Positions 44,526 to 53,052 of a DNA stretch of 64,000 nt are shown one piece after another (the first letter of the stretch is position 1; every line of letters starts with the position of its first letter). A program made the position numbers and the translations under genes. Source of the DNA: Microbacterium pygmaeum. GTDB taxonomy: Bacteria; Actinomycetota; Actinomycetes; Actinomycetales; Microbacteriaceae. The notes under the pieces are model-generated. The model was given only the letters and a program-made list of their open reading frames with translations, was not told where the DNA came from and made no database searches. The stretch spans positions 3,286,001-3,350,000 of the forward strand of contig NZ_LT629692.1 of NCBI RefSeq assembly GCF_900100885.1, written 5' to 3'.

Positions 44526-45391
44526 TTCGCCAGCCTCCGCTCGAAGATGCGTCCCGCGATGATGGCCGCACCCACGCTCAGCACGAGCAGATACACGACG
44601 TGGACCACCGTGAGCCAGAACGGTTCGGACTGGCCGTAGGTCAGCATGCGTCCGAGCTCCGTCGCGTGCCAGAGCGGCGAGATCCATCCGATCCACTGGA
44701 GCCACAGCGGCAGGCTCATCAGGGGATAGAAGGTGCCGGAGAACAGGAACATCGGCATGAACACGAAGCGCTGCACGAGGGCGAACTGTCCCTTGTCCTC
44801 TTCGATGGAGGCGGCATATGCCATGTAGGGGATCCCGAAGGCGAGCCCGGCGAGGACGCCCACGAGGATCGAGATCCACCCGGTCGACGGGTCGGGGACA
44901 GCGCCGAAGATCCAGATGAAGAGGTAGTACCCGGCCGCCGCGAGGACGATGCGTGCACCGGCGCCCAGCACCACTCCGGCTGCGATCTGGCGGGAGGACA
45001 GCGGCGACGCGTTGAAGCCGTAGAAGTAGCGGCGCCACTTGAAACCGGCCACCACCGGATAGCTGAACTCCTCGCTCGCGACCGAGATCCCCGCAGTCAT
45101 CAGCAGCGCGGGCGCCACGAACACGAGGTAGGGCACCTCCTGACCGGCAGCATCGGTGATCGGCGCCTGGATCAGGGCCGCGAGTCCGAGACCGAGCCCG
45201 AGGAGGTAGATGATCGGCTGGCCGAGCGCGCCCACGACGATCGTCCAGCCGTAGGCGCGCATCGCCCGGACCATGTGCTCGGTGACGTACCACGCGCCCC
45301 TGCCACGGGGTCTGCGCCCCCAGGCCATCGCCTCGGCCCGCAGCTCCTCCAGCGACGGGGCGGCGACGGATGTCGGCGACGGATCGTTCAT
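44522..45391 (-). CDS. ABC-2 type exporter permease, first
   Basis: The 289-residue permease has a short cytoplasmic N-terminus and six membrane segments, with GVALGQPIIYLLGLGLGLA-like first helix, PLSSRQIAAG and the MFLFSGTFYPLMSLP segment of ABC-2 permeases. ATG overlaps the ATPase stop by four bases. It is a paralogue of the following gene; such pairs form a heterodimeric channel exporting drugs, lipids or glycolipids. Confidence 0.9.
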   Translation of the reverse strand: MNDPSPTSVAAPSLEELRAEAMAWGRRPRGRGAWYVTEHMVRAMRAYGWTIVVGALGQPIIYLLGLGLGLAALIQAPITDAAGQEVPYLVFVAPALLMTAGISVASEEFSYPVVAGFKWRRYFYGFNASPLSSRQIAAGVVLGAGARIVLAAAGYYLFIWIFGAVPDPSTGWISILVGVLAGLAFGIPYMAYAASIEEDKGQFALVQRFVFMPMFLFSGTFYPLMSLPLWLQWIGWISPLWHATELGRMLTYGQSEPFWLTVVHVVYLLVLSVGAAIIAGRIFERRLAK

Positions 45392-46329
45392 TCGACCAGC
45401 GACCTTCCGGTGAGGCGCAGGAACACATCCTCCAGGCTCGAGCGGCGCACGAGCGAGGTGATCGGCTCGAGGCCGCGCTCGGTGACGCGCTCCAGAGCGG
45501 TCTCGCCGTTCTCGGTGTAGATCAGCACCCGATCGGGCAGCACCTCGACGCGGTCGCCGATCCCCTGCAGCTGCGGCCCGATCTGCTGATTGCGGTCGGA
45601 GCCGAACCGCACCTCGAGCACTTCGCGACTGGAGTGTTCGCGGATCAGCGAGGCGGGTGTGCCCTCGGCCATGATCCGGCCCTTGTCCACGACGATCAGC
45701 CGGTCGCACAGCTGCTCGGCCTCATCCATGTAGTGGGTTGTGAGTACGAGGGTCGTTCCGCGCTCCTTCAACCGGAACAGCCGGTCCCACAGCACGTGCC
45801 GGGCCTGCGGATCCAATCCGGTCGTCGGTTCGTCCAGCAGCAGGATCCGCGGGTCGTTGATCAGACCGCGTGCGATCGTCAGGCGCCGCTTCATCCCGCC
45901 GGAGAGCTGTTCGACCTTGCTCTTGGCCTTGTCCTCGAGCGCGGCGAACGCGAGCAGCTCGTCGGCCTTCTGGTGGCAGACCTTCGCGGACAGGCCGAAG
46001 TACCGGCCGTAGATGAAGAGGTTCTCGCGAGCGTTCAACTCGCCGTCCAGGTTGTCCTGCTGCGGCACGACGCCCAGGCGCGAGCGGATCTCCGGCCCGT
46101 ACTGATCCGGATCGAGGCCGAGGATCTCCAGCTCGCCGGACGAGCGCGTCGAGACGGCGCCGATCATCTTCATGGTCGTGGACTTGCCGGCCCCGTTCGG
46201 GCCGAGCAGCCCGAACGACTCGCCCGGCGCGACCTCGAAGGACAGTCCGTCGACGGCGACGACGTCGGGTTTGCCCTTCACCGGATACGACTTCTCGAGG
46301 CGCTCGGCGCGGATGACGGCTTCTGGCAC
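45388..46329 (-). CDS. ABC exporter ATPase (DrrA/NodI-like)
   Basis: The 313-residue ATPase has Walker A GPNGAGKST, signature EQLSGGMKRRL, Walker B ILLLDEPTTGLD, switch His in LTTHYMDEAEQLC, and a C-terminal regulatory domain as in DrrA. GTG 46329 is chosen; the same frame runs 78 bases further up but that stretch carries two operator-like dyads and is not conserved. It energises the two linked permeases. Confidence 0.92.
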   Translation of the reverse strand: MPEAVIRAERLEKSYPVKGKPDVVAVDGLSFEVAPGESFGLLGPNGAGKSTTMKMIGAVSTRSSGELEILGLDPDQYGPEIRSRLGVVPQQDNLDGELNARENLFIYGRYFGLSAKVCHQKADELLAFAALEDKAKSKVEQLSGGMKRRLTIARGLINDPRILLLDEPTTGLDPQARHVLWDRLFRLKERGTTLVLTTHYMDEAEQLCDRLIVVDKGRIMAEGTPASLIREHSSREVLEVRFGSDRNQQIGPQLQGIGDRVEVLPDRVLIYTENGETALERVTERGLEPITSLVRRSSLEDVFLRLTGRSLVE

Positions 46330-46373
46330 TCGAAGAGCATAGTCCCGGGCTCCGACGCCGTTTCGGACGAGAT

Positions 46374-46422
46374 TGTCAACGAGAATTGACACGTCGACGA
46401 GTGTCAATTACGGTTGACACTC
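46374..46422. promoter_or_regulatory. Tandem TGTCAA-N6-TTGACA operators
   Basis: Two dyads of the same design lie in the divergent region: TGTCAA-cgagaa-TTGACA (46374-46391) and the longer GAGTGTCAA-ttacgg-TTGACACTC (46399-46422, perfect 9-bp arms). Their centres are 28 bases apart. TTGACA half-sites may double as -35 elements. They are placed to control both the DrrABC-like operon and the HTH-exporter operon. Confidence 0.7.
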
Positions 46423-46464
46423 GGATGCCGCGGCCCGCGGCATCCGCTCTCGAAAGGTGTTCCC

Positions 46465-46680
46465 GTGAGTGGCGATGACATCCGCACCCTGATCGGCGCG
46501 GCCCCCGAGGGGGCGCCGATCGCCGAACTGCATCGGCTCGCGGCCGTGCGGCGCGAACTCGCCCGGGCCGAAGAGGTGCAGGTGCGTCGCGCGCGCAACC
46601 TCGGCTACTCGTGGCAGGCGATCGCGGCGGCGCTGGGCGTGTCCAGGCAGGCCGCTCACAAGAAGTACGGTCGGAAGTGA
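46465..46680 (+). CDS. Small helix-turn-helix protein
   Basis: The 71-residue protein has a charged helical start (IAELHRLAAVRRELARAEEVQVRRARN) and a clear HTH at about residues 47-68 (YSWQAIAAALGVSRQAAHKKYG), similar to the sigma/AsnC-like HTH of small actinobacterial regulators. GTG 46465 has AAAGG seven bases upstream. It is the first gene of an operon with an ABC exporter (GTGA overlap) and next to two matching dyads, so it may be their regulator. Confidence 0.8.
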   Translation: MSGDDIRTLIGAAPEGAPIAELHRLAAVRRELARAEEVQVRRARNLGYSWQAIAAALGVSRQAAHKKYGRK

Positions 46681-48650
46681 CCATCGAGCAACCCGAGGTG
46701 CATCCCGTGTCTGAAACCCCCACCCGCCGACGAGGTCGCAGGATTCCGGATGGCCCGCGCGCATCGTTCCGGCAACTGCTGCCCTTCATCTTCGAGCACA
46801 AGCGCACGCTCGTGGTCGTCGCCGCCCTGAGCGTGCTCGGCGCCCTGGCCACCCTCGCGCAGCCCCTCCTGGTCGGTTCGGTCATCGAGCGGGTGCAGCT
46901 CGGCGAAACCCTGGGATCGCTGGTGTGGGTCCTCGTCGGGCTCGTCGTGGCGTCGTCGATCATCTCGGGCTATCAGCACTACCTCCTGCAGCGCACCGGC
47001 ACGGCTGTCGTGTACTCCAGCCGGCGGAAGCTGATCGCGCGGATCCTGCACCTCCCGATCAGCGAGTTCGACGCGCGCCGCACCGGCGATCTCGTCTCGC
47101 GTGTCGGGACCGACACCACGCTGCTGTACGCCGTGCTGACGCAGGGGCTGGCGGATGCCGTCGGCAACGCGCTGATCTTCGTCGGCGCGCTGGTGGCCAT
47201 GGCGGTGATCGATCCGATCCTCCTGCTGCTGATCATCGTCGTGATCGGCGTCTCGGTCGTGGTGGTGGTGCTGCTCAGCGGCCGGATCCGGACCGCGTCC
47301 ACGCAGCAGCAGGAGAAGGTCGGCGAGCTCGCCTCGGGTGTCGAACGGGCCGTCGGGTCCATCCGCACGGTGCGCGCATCCGGCGCGACCGAGCGCGAAG
47401 TGGCCTCGGTCAGCGGGCTCGCGACCGAGGCGTACGCGGTGGGCGTGCGGATCGCGAAGGTCTCGGCCCTCGTCGTGCCGATCGCGGGCATCGCGCTGCA
47501 GGTGTCGCTGCTGGTGGTGCTGGGCGTCGGCGGTTTCCGGGTCGCCTCCGGCGCGATCACGATCGCGTCGCTGGTGACCTTCATCATGTTCCTGTTCCTG
47601 ATGATCGCCCCGCTCGGCTCGACGTTCGGCGCGATCACCTCGGTGAACCAGGCGCTGGGAGCACTGGGGCGGATCCAGGAGGTTCTGGACCTGCCCACCG
47701 AATCGCAGCACGACATCGAGGCCGGCGCAGTCGGTGGAGGCGCGACGCTTCGGCAGGCGCAGGGACCGGAGGGTGCCGCGCAGGGACCGGGGGCGCAGGG
47801 TCCTGCGGACGCACCGGCGATCGCGTTCCGCGACGTACGCTTCCGCTACCCGGAGAACGTGGTCGCCGCGCGCGCGGCAGCCGCACGCGAGGCGCGCACC
47901 GTCCTCGAGCAGGCGCACCTCGAGCGCGCCGCCGACGACGTCGCGACCGACCCCGCCGCCGCGCCGGATCGCGATGTGCTCCGCGGCGTCTCGTTCGAGG
48001 TCGCCAGGGGATCACGCGTGGCACTGGTCGGCCCGAGCGGTGCGGGCAAGAGCACGATCCTCTCCCTCATCGAGCGCTTCTACGACGCGACCGGCGGGAC
48101 CATCGAGCTGGCCGGTCGCGACATCCGCTCCCTGGATCGCGCGCAGCTGCGGGCCCAGTTCGGCTACGTCGAGCAGGACGCCCCCACCCTGGCCGGCACG
48201 ATCGCCGACAATCTGCGGCTCGCATCGCCCGAGGCATCCGATTCCGACTGCGAACGGGTGCTGCACGCCGTCAACCTCACCGAGGTTCTGGAGCGCAACC
48301 CGCTGGGCCTGCAGGCACCGGTGGGCGAGGACGGAGTGATGCTCTCCGGCGGAGAGCGCCAGCGGCTGGCGATCGCGCGTGCGCTGCTGGCCGCGCCGCC
48401 GATCCTGCTGCTGGACGAGTCGACCTCGTCGCTGGACGGGGTGAACGAGCAGCGGATGCGCGATGCCATCGATGCGGTGGCCACCGGGCGGACGCTCATC
48501 GTGATCGCGCACCGACTGTCGACGGTCGTCGACAGCGACCGCATCGTGGTGCTCGATCACGGCACGGTGCTCGGCGAAGGGACGCACTCCGAGCTCGTCG
48601 AGTCGACCCCGCTGTATCGAGACCTCGCGAGGCACCAGCTGCTGGTGTGA
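46677..48650 (+). CDS. ABC multidrug-type exporter, fused membrane and ATPase domains
   Basis: The 657-residue half-transporter has six membrane helices (about residues 40-320) and a C-terminal ATPase: Walker A GPSGAGKST, signature LSGGERQRLAIARALL, Walker B ILLLDESTSSLD, IAHRLST. Two odd insertions: the linker before the ATPase (about 358-380) contains TLRQAQGPEGAAQGPGAQGP, partly from a short repeat; and about 40 Ala/Arg-rich residues sit inside the ATPase between FRYPENV and VLRGVSF. GTG 46677 overlaps the HTH gene stop; GTG 46707 is an alternative. Confidence 0.9.
   Translation: MTIEQPEVHPVSETPTRRRGRRIPDGPRASFRQLLPFIFEHKRTLVVVAALSVLGALATLAQPLLVGSVIERVQLGETLGSLVWVLVGLVVASSIISGYQHYLLQRTGTAVVYSSRRKLIARILHLPISEFDARRTGDLVSRVGTDTTLLYAVLTQGLADAVGNALIFVGALVAMAVIDPILLLLIIVVIGVSVVVVVLLSGRIRTASTQQQEKVGELASGVERAVGSIRTVRASGATEREVASVSGLATEAYAVGVRIAKVSALVVPIAGIALQVSLLVVLGVGGFRVASGAITIASLVTFIMFLFLMIAPLGSTFGAITSVNQALGALGRIQEVLDLPTESQHDIEAGAVGGGATLRQAQGPEGAAQGPGAQGPADAPAIAFRDVRFRYPENVVAARAAAAREARTVLEQAHLERAADDVATDPAAAPDRDVLRGVSFEVARGSRVALVGPSGAGKSTILSLIERFYDATGGTIELAGRDIRSLDRAQLRAQFGYVEQDAPTLAGTIADNLRLASPEASDSDCERVLHAVNLTEVLERNPLGLQAPVGEDGVMLSGGERQRLAIARALLAAPPILLLDESTSSLDGVNEQRMRDAIDAVATGRTLIVIAHRLSTVVDSDRIVVLDHGTVLGEGTHSELVESTPLYRDLARHQLLV
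47747..47767 (+). repeat. CTTCGACAGGCTCAGGGACC-family repeat inside the ABC exporter gene
   Basis: The bases read GCTTCGGCAGGCGCAGGGACC and encode LRQAQGP in the linker between membrane and ATPase domains. The peptide is the same as at the start of the permease at 44525, though the repeat is on the other strand. Confidence 0.65.
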
Positions 48651-48666
48651 CCCGGCGCCGACGGAA

Positions 48667-50550
48667 TCAGGCGCGCTCGAGGCGGTAGCGCAGCGCCGAC
48701 AACTCGGCCTGCAGCGGGGCCGGGATGCGCCCGTCGAAGGTGTCGTAGAACTCCTGGGTCAGTTCGGTCTCTCGCAGCCACGACTCACGGTCGACGGCGA
48801 ACAGCTCGTCGAGATCGGCCTGCGGCACGTCGATGCCGGACAGGTCCAGATCCTCGCTGCGCGGCAGGCGTCCGATCGGCGTCTCGACGGAGGCGACCTC
48901 ACCGTCGATGCGACGGATGATCCAGTCGATCACGCGGGCGTTGTCACCGAATCCGGGCCACAGGAACCGGCCGTCCGAGCCCTTGCGGAACCAGTTGACC
49001 TGGAAGATGCGCGGCGCGCGGTCGAAACGCAGCTTCGAGCCGACCTTGAGCCAGTGGCCGAAGTAGTCCGCCATGTTGTAGCCGCAGAACGGCAGCATCG
49101 CGAACGGGTCGCGGCGCAATTCGCCCACCGTCCCTTCGGCAGCCGCAGTGCGCTCGGAGGAGATCGTCGAGCCGAGGAACACCCCGTGGGTCCAGTCGGT
49201 CGCCTCGAGGACCAGCGGGACGTTGGTGGCGCGGCGACCGCCGAACAGGATGACGTCCAGGGGCACGCCCTGCGGCGCCTCCCAATCGTCGGCGATCTGC
49301 GGGCACTGCGCAGCGCCCACGGTGAACCGTGAGTTCGGGTGGGCGGCGGGGCGGCCCATCGCGGGCGTCCACGGGTTGCCCTCCCAGTCGGTGAGCTCGG
49401 CGGGCGCCTCATCGGTCAGGCCCTCCCACCACACGTCCCCGTCCGGGCGCAGCGCCACGTTGGTGAAGATGGTGTTGCCCCACAGGGTCTCCACGGCCGC
49501 GACGTTGGTCGACTCGCCGGTTCCGGGTGCGACGCCGAAGAAGCCGGCCTCGGGGTTGATCGCCCACAGGCGTCCGTCCTCGCCGGGGCGCAGCCACGCG
49601 ATGTCATCACCCAGCGTCTCCACGCGCCAGCCGGGGATCGTCGGGCGCAGCATGGCGAGGTTCGTCTTCCCGCACGCCGAGGGGAAGGCGGCGGCCACGT
49701 GGTAGGCGCGACCGGCGGGGTCGATCACACGGATCAGGAGCATGTGCTCGGCAAGCCACCCCTCGTCGCGACCGATGACCGACGCGATGCGCAGCGCGAA
49801 GCACTTCTTCGCGAGGATCGCGTTGCCGCCGTATCCCGATCCGTACGACCAGACCTCGAGCGTCTCGGGGTAGTGGACGATGTACTTCTCGTCGTTGCAC
49901 GGCCACGCGGCATCCTGCTCCCCCGGCTGAAGCGGGGCGCCCACCGAGTGGACGGTCTTGACCCAGGCGGCTCCGCCGGCGATCTCGCGCAGCACATCGG
50001 CGCCGACGCGGGTCATGATGCCGATCGAGGTGACCGCGTAGGCGCTGTCGGTCACCTGGACCCCGATGTGGGACAGGGGTCCGCCGACCGGACCCATCGA
50101 GAACGGGACGACGTACATCGTGCGCCCCTTCATGCTCCCCTCGAACAGCGGCTGCAACGTCGCACGCATCTCGGCCGGCTGCGCCCAGTTGTTGGTCGGA
50201 CCCGCATCCTGCTCGCGCTCGGAGGCGATGAACGTGCGTCCTTCCGTGCGGGCGACATCGCTCGGGTGCGAGCGGGCGAGGTACGAGCCGGGACGCCACT
50301 CGGGGTTGAGCTTGATCAGCTTGCCCTCGTCGACCATCTCGCGCAGCAGCGCGTCGTTCTCGGCGCGCGAGCCGTCGACCCAGTGGATGCGATCCGGCTG
50401 CGTCAGCGCGGCGATCTCGTCGACCCAGTCGAGGAGATCGGCCATGCCCGCGCCATCGACTGCGGGACGCCGGCCGTAGGCATCGGTCGTGTTCACCGGC
50501 GGACGGATGCCGGTGGGCGCGGATCGCGTGAAGATGTCGGCCAGTGCCAT
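48667..50550 (-). CDS. pckG: Phosphoenolpyruvate carboxykinase (GTP)
   Basis: The 627-residue GTP-type enzyme turns oxaloacetate into PEP in gluconeogenesis. FPSACGKTNLAML is the P-loop with its active cysteine, GDDIAWLR binds metal, and the RAENDAL and EGNPWTPAMG segments fit the family. ATG 50550 with GGAGAG upstream. It is divergent from the RamB-like regulator, whose family controls acetate and gluconeogenesis genes in related bacteria. Confidence 0.97.
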   Translation of the reverse strand: MALADIFTRSAPTGIRPPVNTTDAYGRRPAVDGAGMADLLDWVDEIAALTQPDRIHWVDGSRAENDALLREMVDEGKLIKLNPEWRPGSYLARSHPSDVARTEGRTFIASEREQDAGPTNNWAQPAEMRATLQPLFEGSMKGRTMYVVPFSMGPVGGPLSHIGVQVTDSAYAVTSIGIMTRVGADVLREIAGGAAWVKTVHSVGAPLQPGEQDAAWPCNDEKYIVHYPETLEVWSYGSGYGGNAILAKKCFALRIASVIGRDEGWLAEHMLLIRVIDPAGRAYHVAAAFPSACGKTNLAMLRPTIPGWRVETLGDDIAWLRPGEDGRLWAINPEAGFFGVAPGTGESTNVAAVETLWGNTIFTNVALRPDGDVWWEGLTDEAPAELTDWEGNPWTPAMGRPAAHPNSRFTVGAAQCPQIADDWEAPQGVPLDVILFGGRRATNVPLVLEATDWTHGVFLGSTISSERTAAAEGTVGELRRDPFAMLPFCGYNMADYFGHWLKVGSKLRFDRAPRIFQVNWFRKGSDGRFLWPGFGDNARVIDWIIRRIDGEVASVETPIGRLPRSEDLDLSGIDVPQADLDELFAVDRESWLRETELTQEFYDTFDGRIPAPLQAELSALRYRLERA

Positions 50551-50652
50551 GGGGGCTCTCCTCGAGGTCAGATTCTCGCTGTTCCTCCACTATCCGGCGA
50601 TCAGAGCCTGGTTTACCGACTTCCTGCCTCACAAGATTCGTACTTCTTTCGA

Positions 50653-50665
50653 TATGCTTCAGAAA
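50653..50665 (+). promoter_or_regulatory. Candidate leaderless promoter of the RamB-like gene
   Basis: TATGCT (50653-50658) lies six bases before the ATG at 50665, and no ribosome-binding site is seen between. A transcript starting at the ATG itself is likely. No -35 hexamer is evident 17 bases upstream. Confidence 0.45.
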
Positions 50666-52101
50666 TGCCGTCGACCTCGATCGAACTGTCCACACTGGGC
50701 CACCGCATCCGCCACCAGCGCGTCTCACGCGGGTACACGCTGGACGAACTGGGCGAGCTCGTCGGAGTCGCGGGGAGTCAGCTGAGTCTCATCGAGAACG
50801 GCAAGCGCGAGCCGAAACTCTCCCTCCTGCAGGCGATCGCCGGCGCCACCGGGGTCGAGGTCACCGACCTGCTCAGCAATGAGCCTCCCAATCGTCGCGC
50901 CGCGCTGGAGATCGAACTCGAACGCGCGCAGTCGAGCTCGGTCTTCCATCAACTCGGCATCCCGGCCGTCCGGGTGACCAAGGGCATCTCGGACGAGGCG
51001 ATCGAAGCGATCCTCGGCCTGCACCGCGAGCTGCAGCGCCGTGAACGCGAGGCCATCGCCACTCCCGAGGAGGCCCGGCGCGCCAACACCGAACTGCGGC
51101 TGATGATGCGCGAGCGCAACAACTACCGCCCAGACATCGAACAGCTCGCCGAGAAGCAGCTCAAAGCCGCCGGACATGTGTCGGGAGCCCTCACGCACCG
51201 CAGCGTGAGCCTCATGGCGGAGCAGCTCGGCTTCGAACTGCTCTACGTGAGCGATCTGCCGCACTCGGCGCGGTCGGTCACCGACATCGAGCACGGCCGC
51301 ATCTACCTGCCGCCGGCATCGATCCCCGGCGGCCACGGGCTGCGCTCGATGGCGCTGCAGGCGATGGCGCACCGGCTCCTCGGACACGAGCGCCCCACCG
51401 ACTACGCCGACTTCCTTCAGCAGCGCCTGGAGATCAACTACTACGCGGCGTGCTGCCTCATGCCCGAAGCGGCCTCGGTCGCCTTCCTCGCGCAGGCGAA
51501 GAAGGATCGGAACCTCGCGGTGGAGGACTTCCGCGACGCGTTCGGCGTCACGCACGAGGCCGCCGGCATGCGGCTGACCAACCTGCTCACGACGCACTTC
51601 GGCATCCCGCTGCACTTCCTGCGCGTGGACGGATCCGGCGCCATCTCCCGCGTGTTCGAGAACGACGATCTGCCCGTCCCGCGCGATGTCACCGGCTCGG
51701 TGGAAGGGCAGATCGTCTGCCGGAAATGGTCGGCGCGCGCCGCGTTCTCCGAGCAGAACCGCACGACCGAGCACTACCAGTACACCGACACACCTGCGGG
51801 CACCTACTGGTGCTCGACGCAGACGGGATCGACGTCGGACGGGGAATTCTCCATCACCGTGGGCGTCCCCTTCGACGACGCCAAATGGTTCCGCGGGCGC
51901 GAGAGCGTCACCCGTGCGGTCTCGACCTGCCCCGACGAGTCGTGCTGCCGGCGCCCGCCCGCCGAGGTCGCCGCCCGATGGCAGGGCAAGGCGTGGCCGA
52001 GCGCGCGCGTGCACATGCAGATGTTCTCCCCGCTGCCGCGCGGGGCGTTCCCTGGCGTGGACGACAACGAGGTCTACGCCTTCCTCGACCGGCACGCCTG
52101 A
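50665..52101 (+). CDS. ramB: XRE/ScfR-family regulator, RamB-like
   Basis: The 478-residue protein has an XRE HTH (about residues 8-63: YTLDELGELVGVAGSQLSLIENGKREP), a middle region related to ImmA/IrrE peptidases with MAHRLLGHE and EINYYAACCLMP, and a C-terminal domain with several Cys (VCRKW, STCPDESCC). This is the architecture of RamB of Corynebacterium and its mycobacterial homologue, repressors of acetate and glyoxylate genes. Adjacent pckG supports a role in carbon flow. The gene name is by family likeness. Confidence 0.86.
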   Translation: MPSTSIELSTLGHRIRHQRVSRGYTLDELGELVGVAGSQLSLIENGKREPKLSLLQAIAGATGVEVTDLLSNEPPNRRAALEIELERAQSSSVFHQLGIPAVRVTKGISDEAIEAILGLHRELQRREREAIATPEEARRANTELRLMMRERNNYRPDIEQLAEKQLKAAGHVSGALTHRSVSLMAEQLGFELLYVSDLPHSARSVTDIEHGRIYLPPASIPGGHGLRSMALQAMAHRLLGHERPTDYADFLQQRLEINYYAACCLMPEAASVAFLAQAKKDRNLAVEDFRDAFGVTHEAAGMRLTNLLTTHFGIPLHFLRVDGSGAISRVFENDDLPVPRDVTGSVEGQIVCRKWSARAAFSEQNRTTEHYQYTDTPAGTYWCSTQTGSTSDGEFSITVGVPFDDAKWFRGRESVTRAVSTCPDESCCRRPPAEVAARWQGKAWPSARVHMQMFSPLPRGAFPGVDDNEVYAFLDRHA

Positions 52102-52113
52102 GGCGCGGGCGGA

Positions 52114-53028
52114 TTACGGCCGATCGGGAGCGACGGCCGCCGGCGTCCAGCGCACCCACGCGGCGACGTAGACGGCCAGGGCGATCACCAGTCCCGCCAG
52201 CACCCACAGGACGAGCAGGTAGTCGACCCACGAGCCGATGGGCGGCGATCCGGGCAGGAACGTCCGCAGCGGAATCGTCGCGAACAGCATGGCGGCCATC
52301 CAGCTCATGAGGGTCGCCTCGACCTTCCGCAACCCGCGGTACGCGAGGATCGCGACGGTGAGCCCGAGGACCGGCAGCACCACCATCAGCGCGAGGATCA
52401 CGATGCCGAAGGCGACGGTGGCCGGGGACCGCGTGGCGATCACGCGGATCTGTGCGACCGGCTCACCGTCGATGGTGAGCTCGTCCGTTCCGGGGATCTC
52501 CTCGGACGCGAAGGTCCAGCCCGGCACGTGGGCGGACCCGCAGAGCACGGTCTTGATGGAGCGGACCTCGCCGTCGACGGTCTGCAGCGATGCGAAGGCA
52601 ACGTCGACGGAGTGCACGTCGAATGGCCAGCGCTCGACGGAGCCGGTGGTGATCAGCCGAAGGGCATGCGGCGACGGGAGCTCTTCGGGTGGGATCACGA
52701 TGGACCGAGGCCCGTCGTTGTCCGTCACGAGCACCGTGAGGGGCGCGGTGAGCAGGCTGCTGTCCTTCGCCGCCACCGGTCCGAACGAGACGACATCGAG
52801 GTTCGCGCCGAGACGGTCGGCCGCAGCATCCATCGTCTCCGGATCGAGCGAGAGCAGAATCGCGTCGGCGGGCGGATCCTCGGTGCATCCGTCGATCGTG
52901 ACTGTCCGCTCGTTGACGGCGTAGAGGGCGATCACCGCGAGGTAGGTACCGACCAGCGCCGCGACCAGCACGATCACGAACAGCGGCACCCGCGGCCGAC
53001 GCGTCGGCGCAGTCTGCTCAAGAGCCAC
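52114..53028 (-). CDS. DUF4436 family membrane protein
   Basis: The 304-residue protein has one N-terminal membrane helix (about 17-38), an extracellular domain of about 160 residues with TTGSVERWPFDVHSVDV (the family's most conserved part), and three C-terminal helices ending in a short tail. Family function unknown. GTG start at 53028. It is convergent with the RamB-like gene. Confidence 0.82.
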   Translation of the reverse strand: MALEQTAPTRRPRVPLFVIVLVAALVGTYLAVIALYAVNERTVTIDGCTEDPPADAILLSLDPETMDAAADRLGANLDVVSFGPVAAKDSSLLTAPLTVLVTDNDGPRSIVIPPEELPSPHALRLITTGSVERWPFDVHSVDVAFASLQTVDGEVRSIKTVLCGSAHVPGWTFASEEIPGTDELTIDGEPVAQIRVIATRSPATVAFGIVILALMVVLPVLGLTVAILAYRGLRKVEATLMSWMAAMLFATIPLRTFLPGSPPIGSWVDYLLVLWVLAGLVIALAVYVAAWVRWTPAAVAPDRP

Positions 53029-53052
53029 GGGGCCAGTGTGCCACGTGCGCGT

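Noticed and set aside
46330..46407. Longer N-terminus of the exporter ATPase reading through the divergent region
   Set aside because: The extra 26 codons coincide with operator dyads and precede the normal family N-terminus; GTG 46329 fits better.
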